Positions 1 through 10,189 of a stretch of DNA of 64,000 nucleotides are shown in pieces. The position numbers and the translations under genes were made by a program. A model generated the notes under the pieces. The model worked only from the letters and a program-made list of their open reading frames with translations, searched no databases and was not told where the DNA came from. Numbering within the stretch: position 1 is the stretch's first letter; each line of letters opens with the position of its first letter. Origin of the DNA: Sanguinoderma infundibulare (lineage: Eukaryota > Basidiomycota > Agaricomycetes > Polyporales > Polyporaceae). Location: assembly GCA_032821775.1 (NCBI GenBank), contig JAVLRN010000003.1:248001-312000 (forward strand). The letters are read 5' to 3'.

Positions 1-761
1 ATATGCTTGAAGTGCGGTGTTTAAGTCACTCAGGTTCCGGTGTGGACTCTATCTGCGAAATGCGGGCTATCGATACGAGGGGTTAATAGAGCACTGAAAT
101 TGCGAGGAAAAACGACATTCTTGGAGTCTGTGTACTCTGAAAAGCGGTGCTCACGGACGCGGTGACTCGGACTCGGAAGAGCCGAGCAACGTGCATGGCC
201 GACCACATGATTGGGTCCATATGAGCACGAATCGCGATGCGGTGCGACACGGGTACGTTTTCTCGGACGTCACAGTCACTTCTCACCCTCATCGGCCTCA
301 GGCTGCAGCTCTTCCCATCCCTCTCCCCCTTCCGGCTTGTTTGTTGATCAACAAAAGCCTTCAAGTGCAGGTCAACATCGGCGGCAGGAACGCAAACGAG
401 CACAGGTTGACTGTGCACTTGAGATTGTGGTCGAAAACCGCGAACGCTCGGACCACTGGCGTGGCTTCTCTAGATGGTGGACCGCTTCCATCTGTCAAGG
501 ATGGATTCGCTGTGTTTTCTAGAGAACCAAGGAGGCCTCGAGGCTGTTGGATTGCGCGCTACCTGCTTGGATATATTATACTGTCGCCTGCGAGGAATAT
601 ATCCAGTCTCAGTCACCCTCTCCCCCACGTGCTAACTTGCTTCCTCTCGAGCGGAAACCTTTTCACGGCCTCCGCATCCTTCTGTCGTCGTAAGCACGGG
701 TCGCATACCATAACTCACCGTTTTCATCGTCAACATCGATCACCACGCCTCGTATGACTCT
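1..761. other. Upstream region, no recognised gene
   Basis: I see no convincing gene here; open frames on either strand are short, arginine/serine-rich and lack splice-supported continuation. A TATA-like run (atatattata) sits at 571-580, about 180 bp before the first ATG of the following plus-strand gene, and is a plausible core promoter element for it. Confidence 0.4.
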
Positions 762-1539
762 ATGACCGATGAACACTGGAAGAAGTACCGCTTGTTCATG
801 CCTCACAACCCGCCTTCGAATGGGAACATTAGCCAGTCGTCAACTCGTGTGCAAGCTCTTGTAGAACAGGAGGTGAGCTCTTGTGTATGGTTGCCCATGT
901 ACGACCAACTCACCATGATCCCGAGCCCCAGCGTGTTCTTAGAGGTCGACCGTTTCAAGAGGGGGAGGTGGTTCTCGTCGTGCTTCCCTACGTGCCATAC
1001 GAGAGCGGTCGACCGCTTCAGCCTACGGAGTGCGTCGAGGTCGAGTTCACCACCAACTGTGGCGGCAAGCTTAGGTTGAGGGATGCTCTTGACGAAGACT
1101 GTCCTGGTTTGGATGAGGGCGACTATCCCGCTCCTCTTGGACAAGTCTCGGCGAAGCTGTCGGTACGACTGCACGTCAGTGTCTCCGTCGCTTCCAAAAT
1201 AGGTCATTACTTACCACCATTCCAGTTTGACGGATGGGAAGAATATACCAGACGAATCATGGCGCGCAGGTCAACGGCAAACGGCGAGCCGATTGCCAAG
1301 AAGATCCTCGCTTACAAGATCGCTGAAGAGACGAAAGTTTACATGGTACGTTGATCACACAAGAACCTCCTCGGCTGCAGAAGTGACGGATTCTGTTTCA
1401 GGATAATAACGGGAACGCCCTTGATTACGAAGGACGAACGATTGGGTTCGAAGACCTATACCTTGACAGACTGGTGAAGGTCTCGGCACACTCTTGGGAA
1501 CCAGTGTTTCATGTTCAGTCGTGGAAATTTCCCTCGTGA
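762..1539 (+). CDS. Hypothetical protein, four exons, 199 aa
   Basis: Four exons join in frame: 762-872, 932-1162, 1226-1345 and 1402-1539. All three introns (59, 63 and 56 nt) are phase 0 with GTGAGC, GTACGA and GTACGT donors and CAG acceptors, which is why I trust the model although the raw frames are short. The 199-residue product starts MTDEHWKKYR. It is polar, with an acidic mid-section and a C-terminal part containing the segment GFEDLYLDRLV and ending in WKFPS. There is no signal peptide or membrane helix. I do not recognise the family. The protein start is the first ATG in the first supported exon; an upstream exon cannot be excluded. It stands alone before the F-box cluster. Confidence 0.6.
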
Positions 1540-1689
1540 ACGAGAACTCCAATGTCTATGTACGACATAGTTATGTATACGTCAGCGCCTTTAGTTTCAG
1601 ATTGAACCTCGTCGCCCACCTGCGCCTGTACTAGTATATAGTTGTGATAGCAGCTTCCCCCGAAACACTCTCACGCTTTCAATGATTAG

Positions 1690-2920
1690 AACCTGGGATC
1701 CATGTCAATGACCACGATAGACAATGAGGTAACTCGAGGACTTACTGGCCGATCTCTCGGCTCGAGACCTTGGAGATCAATCCTTTGAAAGGCTTTCTTT
1801 CCGTAGACCCTCCTTTTTCCAGGACCATCTCGGAGCTGACCAGCCTCAGGGAGATTCGTTTCTGAGGTATTGGAGGAGGGGCAGTAGAGACGCTCAAATG
1901 GATGCGCTCGAAGCTCGAGCAAGCACTTGTGGAGTCCTCTGCACTTGCGGGGACCGGGGGCCCAGGCCGTAGGAGGTCTGACGGAGATTTCATCCGTCTT
2001 CTCCGCCCGTGTGCAGCTCATCTCCGCGAGCTGTAAATCGCCGACTACATTGTCCCTCAAGACCTTGAGGGCGGTAACCAGTATCTGCTTGTGCGGTCTC
2101 TGACACTCGTTCTATATTCGCATCACTCCCCTATCCCCTGGTGCTACGTTCATGCGTTTCCAAACCTCAAGGACCTCACAATTTTATGATGGCAATTTGA
2201 GGCTGTGGAAACAGAATTGCCGGTATCGCGAGAGAGCAACGTATCCCAGCTGCATCACCACGGCTCCCGGCCGGGAGTAGCAGGCTGGACGTGTTCACGA
2301 GCACTGTCCCGATGCTATGGAACCTCGGCCTCTCGTGTCACATACGCCGTCTACAGCTGGACTACCGTCATTGCGCGACGCCCGATATGCTCTGCGACGT
2401 CTTGTCCATTGGGCGTTCGATCGTTTTGGAGGCCTGCCTTCGCACGTTCTCGAAGTTCCTCAATCCCGCGTTTACCTCTACGTTCGCAGATCCATGCACA
2501 CCCCACCTCCAGGAGCTTATACTGACCCTCGAGGGGCCGCTGTGACCATAAATGGACTCGAAAACGGCGGGATACGGCTGAAAAAGATCTTCGTGAGCCC
2601 CATTTGCTCTCTGATGCATATTCGTAATGCAGGAATGATAACGGTTCAAGGGCAACGTCGTAGTCGCGAGGGTGCTTCGTTCCTTCAGCACACTAAAACG
2701 TCTGTTTGTGTGTATCGACTTCAGCCAGTTGTGCGCCATCCCACCACGCCATTTCGATAACCCGGACCCGTATCCTTCAAAGGTCTATACCAAACAATCA
2801 TTAGACCTGAGCGCCATGTGCTCTTCTCTAAATGGTGCCGTCCCTTTGGCGCAGCAATTCCAGTGGACTTTGCGAGGCCACCGGACGCGACGGACGGTTG
2901 AGGTACACGTGGGAGTGTAG
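1690..2920 (+). pseudogene. Broken F-box/LRR-like gene, plus strand
   Basis: This is a decayed paralogue of the minus-strand F-box gene at 3248-4978. Recognisable blocks lie in different frames. One at 2291-2545 contains LWNLGLSC.IRRL and FLNPAF, matching LWNLGLSCPIRRL and FLKPAF in the neighbour. One at 2672-2920 contains SFSTLKRLFVCIDF and GHRTRRTV, matching SFRSLKRLCLCINF and GHRTRGTV. The 5' part (1690-2200) keeps only weak similarity, interrupted by stops on the sense strand. Several frameshifts separate the blocks and no F-box start is left. It is the first member of a four-copy cluster and lies tail-to-tail with the intact minus copy. I infer that it is non-functional. Confidence 0.7.
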
Positions 2921-2929
2921 GCCGTGGTT

Positions 2930-3215
2930 TCCAGCCTGAGGTTAGGTTCAACGATCGCCATAGCATATGTTGTAATGACGCGCATATGTTCAGTTTTGTG
3001 TCGCCACTTGAGCAGGTCGAACGCAGAAAATGACGATGCATCTACATTCCAAACCTTTCCCCCAATTCTACCATCAACGCCATGCACAGAGCGAGCGCGC
3101 CTCCCCACCTACGCCTTCCCTCAACCGCCAAATCACATCGCCTCGGGTCCGGTGATCTTTCAAGTGCACACGTATCATCTTCACGTCATGCAGGGCGCCA
3201 CGAATCGACCTACTA
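2930..3215. repeat. Direct repeat, copy 1 (matches 5255-5510)
   Basis: About 280 bp recur in the same orientation at 5255-5510. Shared blocks include gatagcatacgttgtaatga-like sequence, cccccaattctaccatcaacg, cgcctccccacctacgcctt and ctttcaagtgcacacgtatc. In the second copy this stretch is the 3' end and downstream flank of a minus-strand F-box copy, so the first copy is probably the stranded tail of another lost F-box paralogue. Confidence 0.75.
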
Positions 3216-3247
3216 TCCATGTCATCACAGTGTACATTCGGAACTCG

Positions 3248-4978
3248 CTACTCCTTCGCTTCCAGCTCAGCCGTCACCGTCCCCCGCGTCCGGTGCCCTT
3301 TCACGGTGAACTGGATCGTGTTCGCCCAAGGGACCGCATCACGCAGGTCAGAACAGACGGCGTCCACATCCATTTCCTCGGCATAAACCTCTGCGCCAAA
3401 CAGGGCGTTGTTGGCTTGATCATCCTTGAGGTACAACCGCTCAAAGTTGATACACAGACACAGACGCTTTAGGCTGCGGAAAGAGCCCAACATCTCCGTG
3501 ATGGCGCCCTGTGAAAGGCGGTCAGTCGTGCACTGGGGCATCGGGGAGCCTGAGAGTAATTCGAAGATATGAATACCCACCACGATCTCTCCCAGGGCGC
3601 CTTCGCGGAGATTCCGGAAATCTTCATTGTTCACCATCAGGAGTGTTAGCGTGAGCTCCATAACCTCGGCTGCCCGCGACAGAGCGAACCATGCGGCGAA
3701 CGCAGGTTTTAGGAAACACGAGAGCCTGCAGAAGTTGACCTCCAGGATGGTCGGGCATGCGCTCGAAAAGATGTCGAGGAGCATCTTTCGGGTAATTACG
3801 CACGTGTCGTAGAGGCGAAGACGGCGTATTGGGCACGACAAACCGAGGTTCCACAGCGTCGCGAAGGTGCCGTGGAACGTATCCAGCGATGTCCAGGAAC
3901 CGTGCCGACGAAGTCCGGATGCGTTATTCTCTCGGAACTCCGGCAAGCTGCGTTTCGCCATGTTGTCCGACTTCAGCAGTGCGTGAATGGCCAGGTTAGT
4001 GAGATTGGGGAATGCATGGACGTAGTGCCAAACCACAAGAGAACGCGGAGACGAGAGGGTCAGGGTGGACAGGAGCGGATACTGCGAACCGTTGTGAGGG
4101 TCGGCAGCGTTAATGGCGTTGGCAACATACAGTTCGCGGAGATGAGGTGCGGAATGGCGGAGGAGGTGGATGATGTCCCCGTCGCCCATCATCCCGATGC
4201 GCGCGACTTCCACGGTTGAGCGCAGCGATGTAAGCATCTCGAGCGAGCGTTTGCCAACCCCAGAGAAACGAATCTCCTTGAGGCTGGTCAACTCGGCGAT
4301 CGCCTCGGCCACAGGAGGGTGTGCGTAAAGAAACGGTTCCAACTGAACGATGACCAAGGATTCGAGCCGAGAGACTGGACCGAGGCGTACAAATAGGCTC
4401 TTGAGCTGCTCTAGGGACGGTCCGGATGGCGTGTAGATACTAGTGAGGCCGAGCGAACGCAAGTCAGGCATCCGGGAGAATCCGTTCGTGTTCATGAACA
4501 TGATGAGACCGAGCGAACGCAAGTAAGGTATACGGGAGAATCCATCCGCGTTCATGAACATGAGGAAGGACTCCAGCTTCTTGGCAGTGTCGATGTAAAC
4601 GCGCTTGTCTTTGAGAAACAGCTTTCCGCCCTCCTGGTAGATGACGTGGCAAGTCGACATAAGGGCAAGCTTCGTCGACGAGTCCGCGGAGGAAAAGATC
4701 GACAGGAGCGCATCGATATTGAGCACTGGTGCGAGCGAGTGGGACTCAGTTGAGGGGTTGACTGAGCCGTCGCGTGGATGATCAAATGACTTACTGGTTG
4801 GGGTGGGGTCGCATTTCTTTGCTATTCGTGCTGTAGAACTGGGTCTGATCCTGCGGAGTAATATAACACCTTGAATGAGTTCTGCGATCGAGACAAGCTT
4901 TCGATTAGCACGGATACGCACATGGATATTTTCCAGAGAGTAGCGCGGGAGCCTGAGGACTCCGGCGACGGTCAACAC
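3248..4978 (-). CDS. F-box/LRR-like protein
   Basis: F-box proteins normally act as substrate receptors of SCF ubiquitin ligases; the target is unknown. The F-box-like segment reads LNIDALLSIF..STKLALMSTC, followed by leucine-rich irregular repeats (LRSLGL, LKSLFVRLGPVSRLESL, LRELYV, LWNLGLSC). The frame is open over 576 codons. Two stretches look like in-frame introns: 4726-4794 (GTAAGT donor, CAG acceptor, 69 nt) and 3509-3580 (GTGGGT donor, CAG acceptor, 72 nt). Removing them gives about 529 residues. The last exon boundary agrees with the splice site in the paralogue at 6900-8651. The N-terminal 60 residues upstream of the F-box have no counterpart in the paralogue, so the start is uncertain. 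A 20-residue internal duplication lies near residues 140-180. The gene sits between two broken paralogues. Confidence 0.7.
   Translation of the reverse strand: MLTVAGVLRLPRYSLENIHVRIRANRKLVSIAELIQGVILLRRIRPSSTARIAKKCDPTPTSKSFDHPRDGSVNPSTESHSLAPVLNIDALLSIFSSADSSTKLALMSTCHVIYQEGGKLFLKDKRVYIDTAKKLESFLMFMNADGFSRIPYLRSLGLIMFMNTNGFSRMPDLRSLGLTSIYTPSGPSLEQLKSLFVRLGPVSRLESLVIVQLEPFLYAHPPVAEAIAELTSLKEIRFSGVGKRSLEMLTSLRSTVEVARIGMMGDGDIIHLLRHSAPHLRELYVANAINAADPHNGSQYPLLSTLTLSSPRSLVVWHYVHAFPNLTNLAIHALLKSDNMAKRSLPEFRENNASGLRRHGSWTSLDTFHGTFATLWNLGLSCPIRRLRLYDTCVITRKMLLDIFSSACPTILEVNFCRLSCFLKPAFAAWFALSRAAEVMELTLTLLMVNNEDFRNLREGALGEIVVGIHIFELLSGSPMPQCTTDRLSQGAITEMLGSFRSLKRLCLCINFERLYLKDDQANNALFGAEVYAEEMDVDAVCSDLRDAVPWANTIQFTVKGHRTRGTVTAELEAKE
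4446..4565. repeat. 60-bp in-frame tandem duplication inside F-box gene
   Basis: Two adjacent copies with a 60-bp period share gagcgaacgcaagt at 4451 and 4511 and gttcatgaaca at the far end of each unit. On the coding (minus) strand each unit encodes a 20-residue block of the form FMN.(D/N)GFSR.P.LRSLGL. The paralogue at 6900-8651 has a single FMDADGSSRLPSLRSLSL block, so the duplication is specific to this copy. Confidence 0.85.
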
Positions 4979-5254
4979 CTGGTTTCCACATCAATCGGAC
5001 CACGGACCGATGTGCCGATGCGCGTCTGAGATACTAAATCGGGATACTGTCCGTCGTCGTCAGCCATGCTCGTCTCCGACTCCTGTCAGGCCGCTTTCCT
5101 GAGCTGTGTCTGAATAGATCTGAGTACTGAGTCTGGCGTCTGCCGTTGTCGCAGCGTAGCTCTCGCCATCGAGTGCCGTCCGAAAACGATGGTCCTCAGA
5201 AATGTGATTTCACGTGATGCACGTCGTGTCCGGAGACTTCTATTCGGCTCAGCA
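4979..5254. other. Intergenic spacer in F-box cluster
   Basis: No gene recognised. This is the presumed 5' flank of the minus-strand F-box gene, followed by the edge of the direct repeat beginning near 5255. Confidence 0.4.
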
Positions 5255-5510
5255 TGGCCCTCGGGTTCAAAAACCGCGATAGCATACGTTGTAATGATGT
5301 TCCTGTGTTTGACTTTGTGTATCGGCTTGAGCATAGGAAATGACAGTGCATCTATCATTCCAAGCCTTTTCCCCCAATTCTACCATCAACGACATGTACA
5401 CATTCGAGCGCGCCTCCCCACCTACGCCTTCCCCTCCACCACTACGCCTCGGGTCCTGTGCCCTTTCAAGTGCACACGTATCGTCTTCACATCAGGCAGG
5501 GCCCCACGAA
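5255..5510. repeat. Direct repeat, copy 2 (matches 2930-3215)
   Basis: This is the second copy of the repeat described at 2930-3215. From about 5400 it runs into the 3' coding end of the broken minus-strand F-box gene, where the minus strand reads KEMDVDALC and KGHRTRG. Confidence 0.75.
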
Positions 5511-6725
5511 TGGTGGAGCAAAGCGCGTCGACGTCCATCTCCTTGGCGTACACCTCCGGAGGTAGCGGATCCTCATCGCTCATACTGTATGGGCCCGTGT
5601 CAGCGTGTAGAAGTGGATGATAAGACTGAACGAATCCGAAATCGAAACGGAGGGCAGCGTTTCGGCGACGGTGTTCTGAAACTGTATTAGCCTTGGCGTG
5701 GAATCAGCCCTTGAGTCGAGTCGAGAGTCACTAGTCACTGACCAGCAGATCCTGGAGGCGGACTGACTGCATTCTGTACGCGGACATGTCAAACGTCCAG
5801 TGCAGCGTCGCGAGCCCGTGCGCACACGAATCCGACAGCGCGGCAATGAACGCTGCTGGGTAGGAGAAAACCGAGTTGGCACGGATTCTCATCGCGAGCT
5901 TGGCGGGTCGAGCACTGGGCAGGACGTCTTAGAGCATGTTCGGGGCCATAGAGTCGTCGCTGACGTTGAGGTCGAGGTCACGAATGGGGCACGATAGATC
6001 CAGGATCCATAAACTTAGGATGGTTCCTCGGAATGCCTCCAACGACTCCCAGTAGCCATGCTCGCGCAGTCCCACCAGGTTGTGCCCTCGGAAGACGGCG
6101 TGGTCAGCCGCGCTCCACAGCCCACACCGTTCAGGCCCATCGCGAACACCGTAGAAATGGAACCGCTGGAGGGTGGGATAGGCTCGGACGTAGTACCAAG
6201 TGACTGTAGACCGGGGAAAATCGAGGGTGAGGGTGTGCACGAGCGGGTACTGAGGCCGTCTGCAGCCTCGGCCGTCCTGACCCTGAACGCTATCCAGAGC
6301 TCACAAAGGCTAGACTGTGAGTTGCAGAGGAAATGAATGGCGTCCCCGTCTGCCGCGTTCTCGAGACCATGCACCCCGCTGGCGCAAAAGTCGACATCCA
6401 CGGCGACGAGCTTGGAGCGCATAGATTTGAGCATCTCGAGCGAGCGTTCGCCAAGGTTTGATATAAACGTGTTCGTCCTTGAGGAAAACCTTTCCGCCTT
6501 CCCGCTAAAGGACCCGGCAGGTCGATATCAGGGCCAACTTGGTCGACGAGTCCTCCGCCAATTGGACAAGATCAACAACAGCGTGTCGATGTTGAGCGCG
6601 GGCATATTCATCTCCGGTACTTGGTCGAGGGATTATCACTCGAGGTCTGAAGTCGCTTGGAGAAATCACGTACTTGATGGCGTCGTTCGCCACTCTGCAA
6701 GGAGTCCGAGTAGCTCCTAGCAACT
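5405..6725 (-). pseudogene. Broken F-box/LRR-like gene, minus strand
   Basis: A third paralogue of the cluster. Reading the minus strand from 6725, blocks in different frames show SSTKLALISTCRVL (F-box end), MLKSMRSKL, then TVTWYYVRAYPTLQ, GLREHGYWESLEAFRGTI and LWILDLSCPI. The 3' end holds KEMDVDALC and KGHRTRG at 5400-5560. Between them the frame is broken at least three times, and the stretch between F-box and LRR part is shortened compared with the intact copies. It lies head-to-head with the poly-Glu F-box gene at 6900. I call it a pseudogene. Confidence 0.7.
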
Positions 6726-6899
6726 AGGAGGACACATATATTGCTCGCCCCTAAATGGTACACTACAACTTGACGTCACTGTTTCGAGCTATCAGGGGTT
6801 TCAGACTCCTTCCGTTCGCCACGACCACGATCACTCACCCAGTTCTGCTTCCACCATAAATTTCGAAGAACGTCACCCATTCACCGGCGGGCCCGCACA

Positions 6900-8651
6900 A
6901 TGGACAAAACAACGCTGAACACCGACATCCTCTTGCTGGTCCTGTCCCACCACCTCGACGAGGAGAAGGAGAAGGAGAAGGAGGAGGAGGAGGAGGAAGA
7001 GGAGGAGGAGGAGGAGGAGGAAGAGGAGGAGGAGGAGGAGGAGGAGGAGGAGGAGGAGGAGGAGGAAGAGGAGGAGGAGGAGGAGGAGGAAGAGGAGGAG
7101 GAGGAGGAGGAGGAGGAGGAGGAGGAGGAGGAGGAGGAAGAGGAGGAGGAGGAGGAGGAGGAAGAGGAGGAGGAGAAGGACGAGGACGAGGAGAAGGAAG
7201 ACGAGGAGGACGAGGAGGACGAGGACGAGGACGAGGACGAGGTCCCCTCGACGACGCTGGCCCTCATCTCGACTTGCAAAGCACTCTACCGGGAAGGCGC
7301 CAAGCTCTTCCTCCAGAACACGGACGTCGAGATCGACACCGAGGAACAACTCGAATCCTTCCTCGCCTTCATGGACGCAGACGGGTCGTCCCGCCTCCCG
7401 TCCCTGCGCTCCCTCTCCCTGGCCATCTTCGACGCGCCGTCAGAGCCGGCGGTCGAACGCCTCACGGACATGCTCACCCGCCTCGCGCCCGTCTCCCAGC
7501 TGAGGCGGCTGGCCGTCTACCACTCGCAGGACCTCCTCTCCGCCGCCCACCCCCGCCTGTCCGACGCGATCTCCGAGCTGGGGAGCGTCAAGGAGCTGTC
7601 CGTCGACCCAGTCGGGCCGCACGCGCTCGCGATGCTCAAGTCGATGCGCTCGAAGCTCGAGCGGGCGGAGGTCGAGTTCGAGATAATGGAAGACGAGGAG
7701 GAGGAGTTGGCGCGCAGCACTGGGGGCGACAGGGACGTCACCTGCCTCCTCCCCGGGTCTGCGTCGAGCCTCCGCGAGCTGCATGTCAACTGGGCGGGGG
7801 ACACGGCCGATGCGCGTGAGGGGCCCCGGTACCCGCTCATGCGCTCCTTGACCCTCCAGGATCCGTCTTCGCCCATCACCTGGCACTACGTCCGCGCGTT
7901 TCCCAACCTTCGCGAGTTCCGCGTCACGTTGGCGGGAACGACCCAGGCGTGGGAGATGGGGTTATCAGAATTCCGAGCGCGGAACGTCTCCGGGCTGCGC
8001 GAGCATGGATGCTGGGCGTCGCTGGACGCGTTCGAGGGCACGATCGTGATGCTGTGGATCCTTGGTCTGCCGTGCCCCATACATTTCCTACGGGTCGACG
8101 ACAGCGAGCACGCGATCACGACGGGCATGCTCCGCGACGTGTTGGGGGCAGCGCAGCCGAACGAGCTGGAGATCGAGGTGAACAAGGTCTCGCTCTTCAT
8201 GGACCCAGCGTTCACTCAGGCGTTTTCGCAAGAGTCCGCGCGCCCGCATCTGAGGGAGCTTGAGTTGACGCTGGTGATGGACGAGACTGTGTTGGACGAT
8301 GACGACGAGGACGTTGATCTGCAAGCGATATTGGTAAGCATCTTAGTGGCCTACGGGAATTATACTGCCTAGTGCTGAGCCGAGACGGTGGTCATTTCAA
8401 CGCTCCGATAGAACAACATCACCGACATGCTGCGCCTGCTCAATGCGCTCGAATCTCTCACTTTGCACATCGAGTTCGACGATATACACAACCAGCAGGG
8501 CTCGAAGGTCTTCCCTGCGCAGGAGTTTGCGGAGCGCATGGACGTGGACGCGGTGTGTTCCGCCCTTCGTGAGGTCCTCCCTTCTGCGAAGAGCGTAGAG
8601 CTAGTGTTGGAGGAGCACTGGAGTCGAGGGACGGTTGAGGCGGTTTGCTGA
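6900..8651 (+). CDS. F-box/LRR-like protein with poly-Glu insertion in F-box
   Basis: Two exons, 6900-8333 and 8412-8651, join in phase 0 through a 78-nt GTAAGC...TAG intron and encode 557 residues. The N-terminus MDKTTLNTDILLLVLSH is the first half of an F-box. The second half (STTLALISTCKALYREGAKLFL) follows only after about 95 mostly glutamate (some Lys/Asp) residues, roughly residues 21-115. In the paralogue at 3248-4978 the two halves are nearly adjacent. The rest is leucine-rich: LPSLRSLSL, LKSMRSKLE, LRELHV, LREFRV, LWILGLPC. Exon 2 ends EEHWSRGTVEAVC. The family role would be substrate recognition in an SCF complex. With the F-box fold interrupted, Skp1 binding may be lost or altered; that is inference. 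Confidence 0.75.
6959..7245. repeat. GAG/GGA trinucleotide microsatellite (about 290 bp)
   Basis: A nearly pure purine tract of gag/gga/gaa triplets, interrupted only by occasional aag and gac triplets toward both ends. It is in frame with the F-box gene and encodes the poly-Glu run. The opposite strand reads poly-Leu or poly-Ser in other frames; I treat those as shadows. Confidence 0.95.
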
Positions 8652-8757
8652 ATGCGCATATAGTTGGAAAGTCGGCATGTATGATTCGATATCGACTTGC
8701 AGCTCTGGACGGGAACTAACTCTTGTTAATACATGCACCGCGACGATAACATACTAC

Positions 8758-10189
8758 TCAGGCTGCCGCGGGCCGGTGCTCGGTGCCGCGGCTGCTCCTC
8801 CAGGTCTCCGGGCCCTGCAGAATACAAGCGATGACCATGAGCGAGCCTAGTTTCATTCGTGGTCGAGTGCGACGCACCGTCCTGTTCTTGATGCGCTGGT
8901 TCTTGATCCGCCGCGCGAACCACTCCTCCGCGGTCGCGCCCGTGTCGTACTGGCCTGGCGGGAGCTTCGCCACCGCATCGGCGATGACGGGGCTCTCGTC
9001 GGACAGGGGCCGCAGCACGACGGAGTACCCGGGTCGGGTGAAGAACACGAGGGACCAGCGTTCGTATTTGCCTTGCTCCTTTGGCGGTGGGCTATAAAGA
9101 TGAGGTGAACGTCAGGCATGTGATGTGCGCCACCGATAAGGAGTGCTCACACCACGCGGTGAAGGTTCGAGCGGAGGATACCACCGCTGAAGATGGTCAT
9201 CGCGTCTCCGAGATTACAGACCGCGTGTCCGGGGATGGGCTACGCAACGTTCGGTCAACCAAAGATCCGTCGAGTGACCGCCGTCTCACCTTTATGTATT
9301 GCCACTCGTTCGTGCCTGGGACCATCACCTGCAGACCCCCAAGACGATTGTGCAAGAATGACTGGAGACCAGGTCAGCCAACCAACACCTCGTAGAACAT
9401 CGCCCGAGTGAACGCACCAGAGACCCAAAGTCTGTATGAGCCCCTAGTGCCGCCTGCTGCTCCGACATGCCCTCCGGCCGCGGCGGGTTCTTGATGCACC
9501 GCGACTCACTCCCACTCGGTTCCTCAAGCGGGTGCTCCCGCGCCAGCGCCCCTTTAGGCAGCCCAAGTCTGTCATTCAACACGTCCAGGAGTGTATAGTT
9601 GACTGCGAGCGACTTCTGGATGAACGGCCGGATCGTCGACTCCATCCGCGCGTTCACCGTCGGCGGGTACTCGCGGTGGACCTTACCCGGCCAGGCGAGC
9701 GCGTCGTCCTTGGAGACGTTGATGAACTCGACGGTGTCGAGCGCGCCGGTCTCGTCTGTCGCATTCGCCCCAGCGGCCTTGTATCTATATACATAAGAGG
9801 AGTGGGTATGGGGACGGCTGTGCGAGGTGAACGCACGTACCCGAAGGACATGCCGTCGTCGCCCTGCTCGTACTTCATCTTCTCGGCGAGGGGAAGGCGC
9901 ATCGTCTCCGCGCCCATCTCGAACATCTGGTCGACTTCCTCGTCTGCGCCGTGGTTCTTCAAGCTACCATCCAGCAGGTAAGCCGGGGGCTCGGGAACGG
10001 CGAGCGGGCATAGACGTGGACGTAGACGGGGACGGGGACTTACTACCAGAACCCGAGTTCCGTCGCGGCCTTCCAGAGCTTATTGACCTCGGCCTCGTCT
10101 CGCTTCTGGATGAGCTCGTAGTCGACGACGAGCAGGGGGTGGGTCGGCACGTCCTCGGGGAAGGGCGGCACGTTCAGCAGTCCTGGCAT
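8758..10189 (-). CDS. 2OG-Fe(II) oxygenase, isopenicillin N synthase-like (left copy)
   Basis: Seven exons on the minus strand: 10044-10189, 9841-9963, 9418-9784, 9290-9361, 9151-9239, 8878-9091 and 8758-8814. They give 355 residues, the usual size for this non-haem iron dioxygenase family. Exon lengths (146, 123, 367, 72, 89, 214, 57) equal those of the copy at 53536-54981. The N-terminal DIOX_N part begins MPGLLNVPPF. The metal ligands appear as AHTDFGSL (His206, Asp208) and SNLHRVV (His263). The 2-oxoglutarate-binding R.S is in YERWSLVFF (Arg277, Ser279). These enzymes hydroxylate or desaturate small molecules with 2-oxoglutarate and O2; the substrate is unknown. The likely TATA box is ctattatata at 10263-10272. 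No stop or frameshift is visible, so this copy appears functional. Confidence 0.88.

Noticed and set aside
6873..7349. Long minus-strand poly-Leu and poly-Ser frames opposite the GAG tract
   Set aside because: They are shadow frames of the microsatellite; the plus strand has the F-box continuity, splice site and stop.
8758..10189. Secondary-metabolite cluster around the 2OG oxygenase
   Set aside because: No synthase, P450, methyltransferase or transporter lies nearby on either side of either copy.
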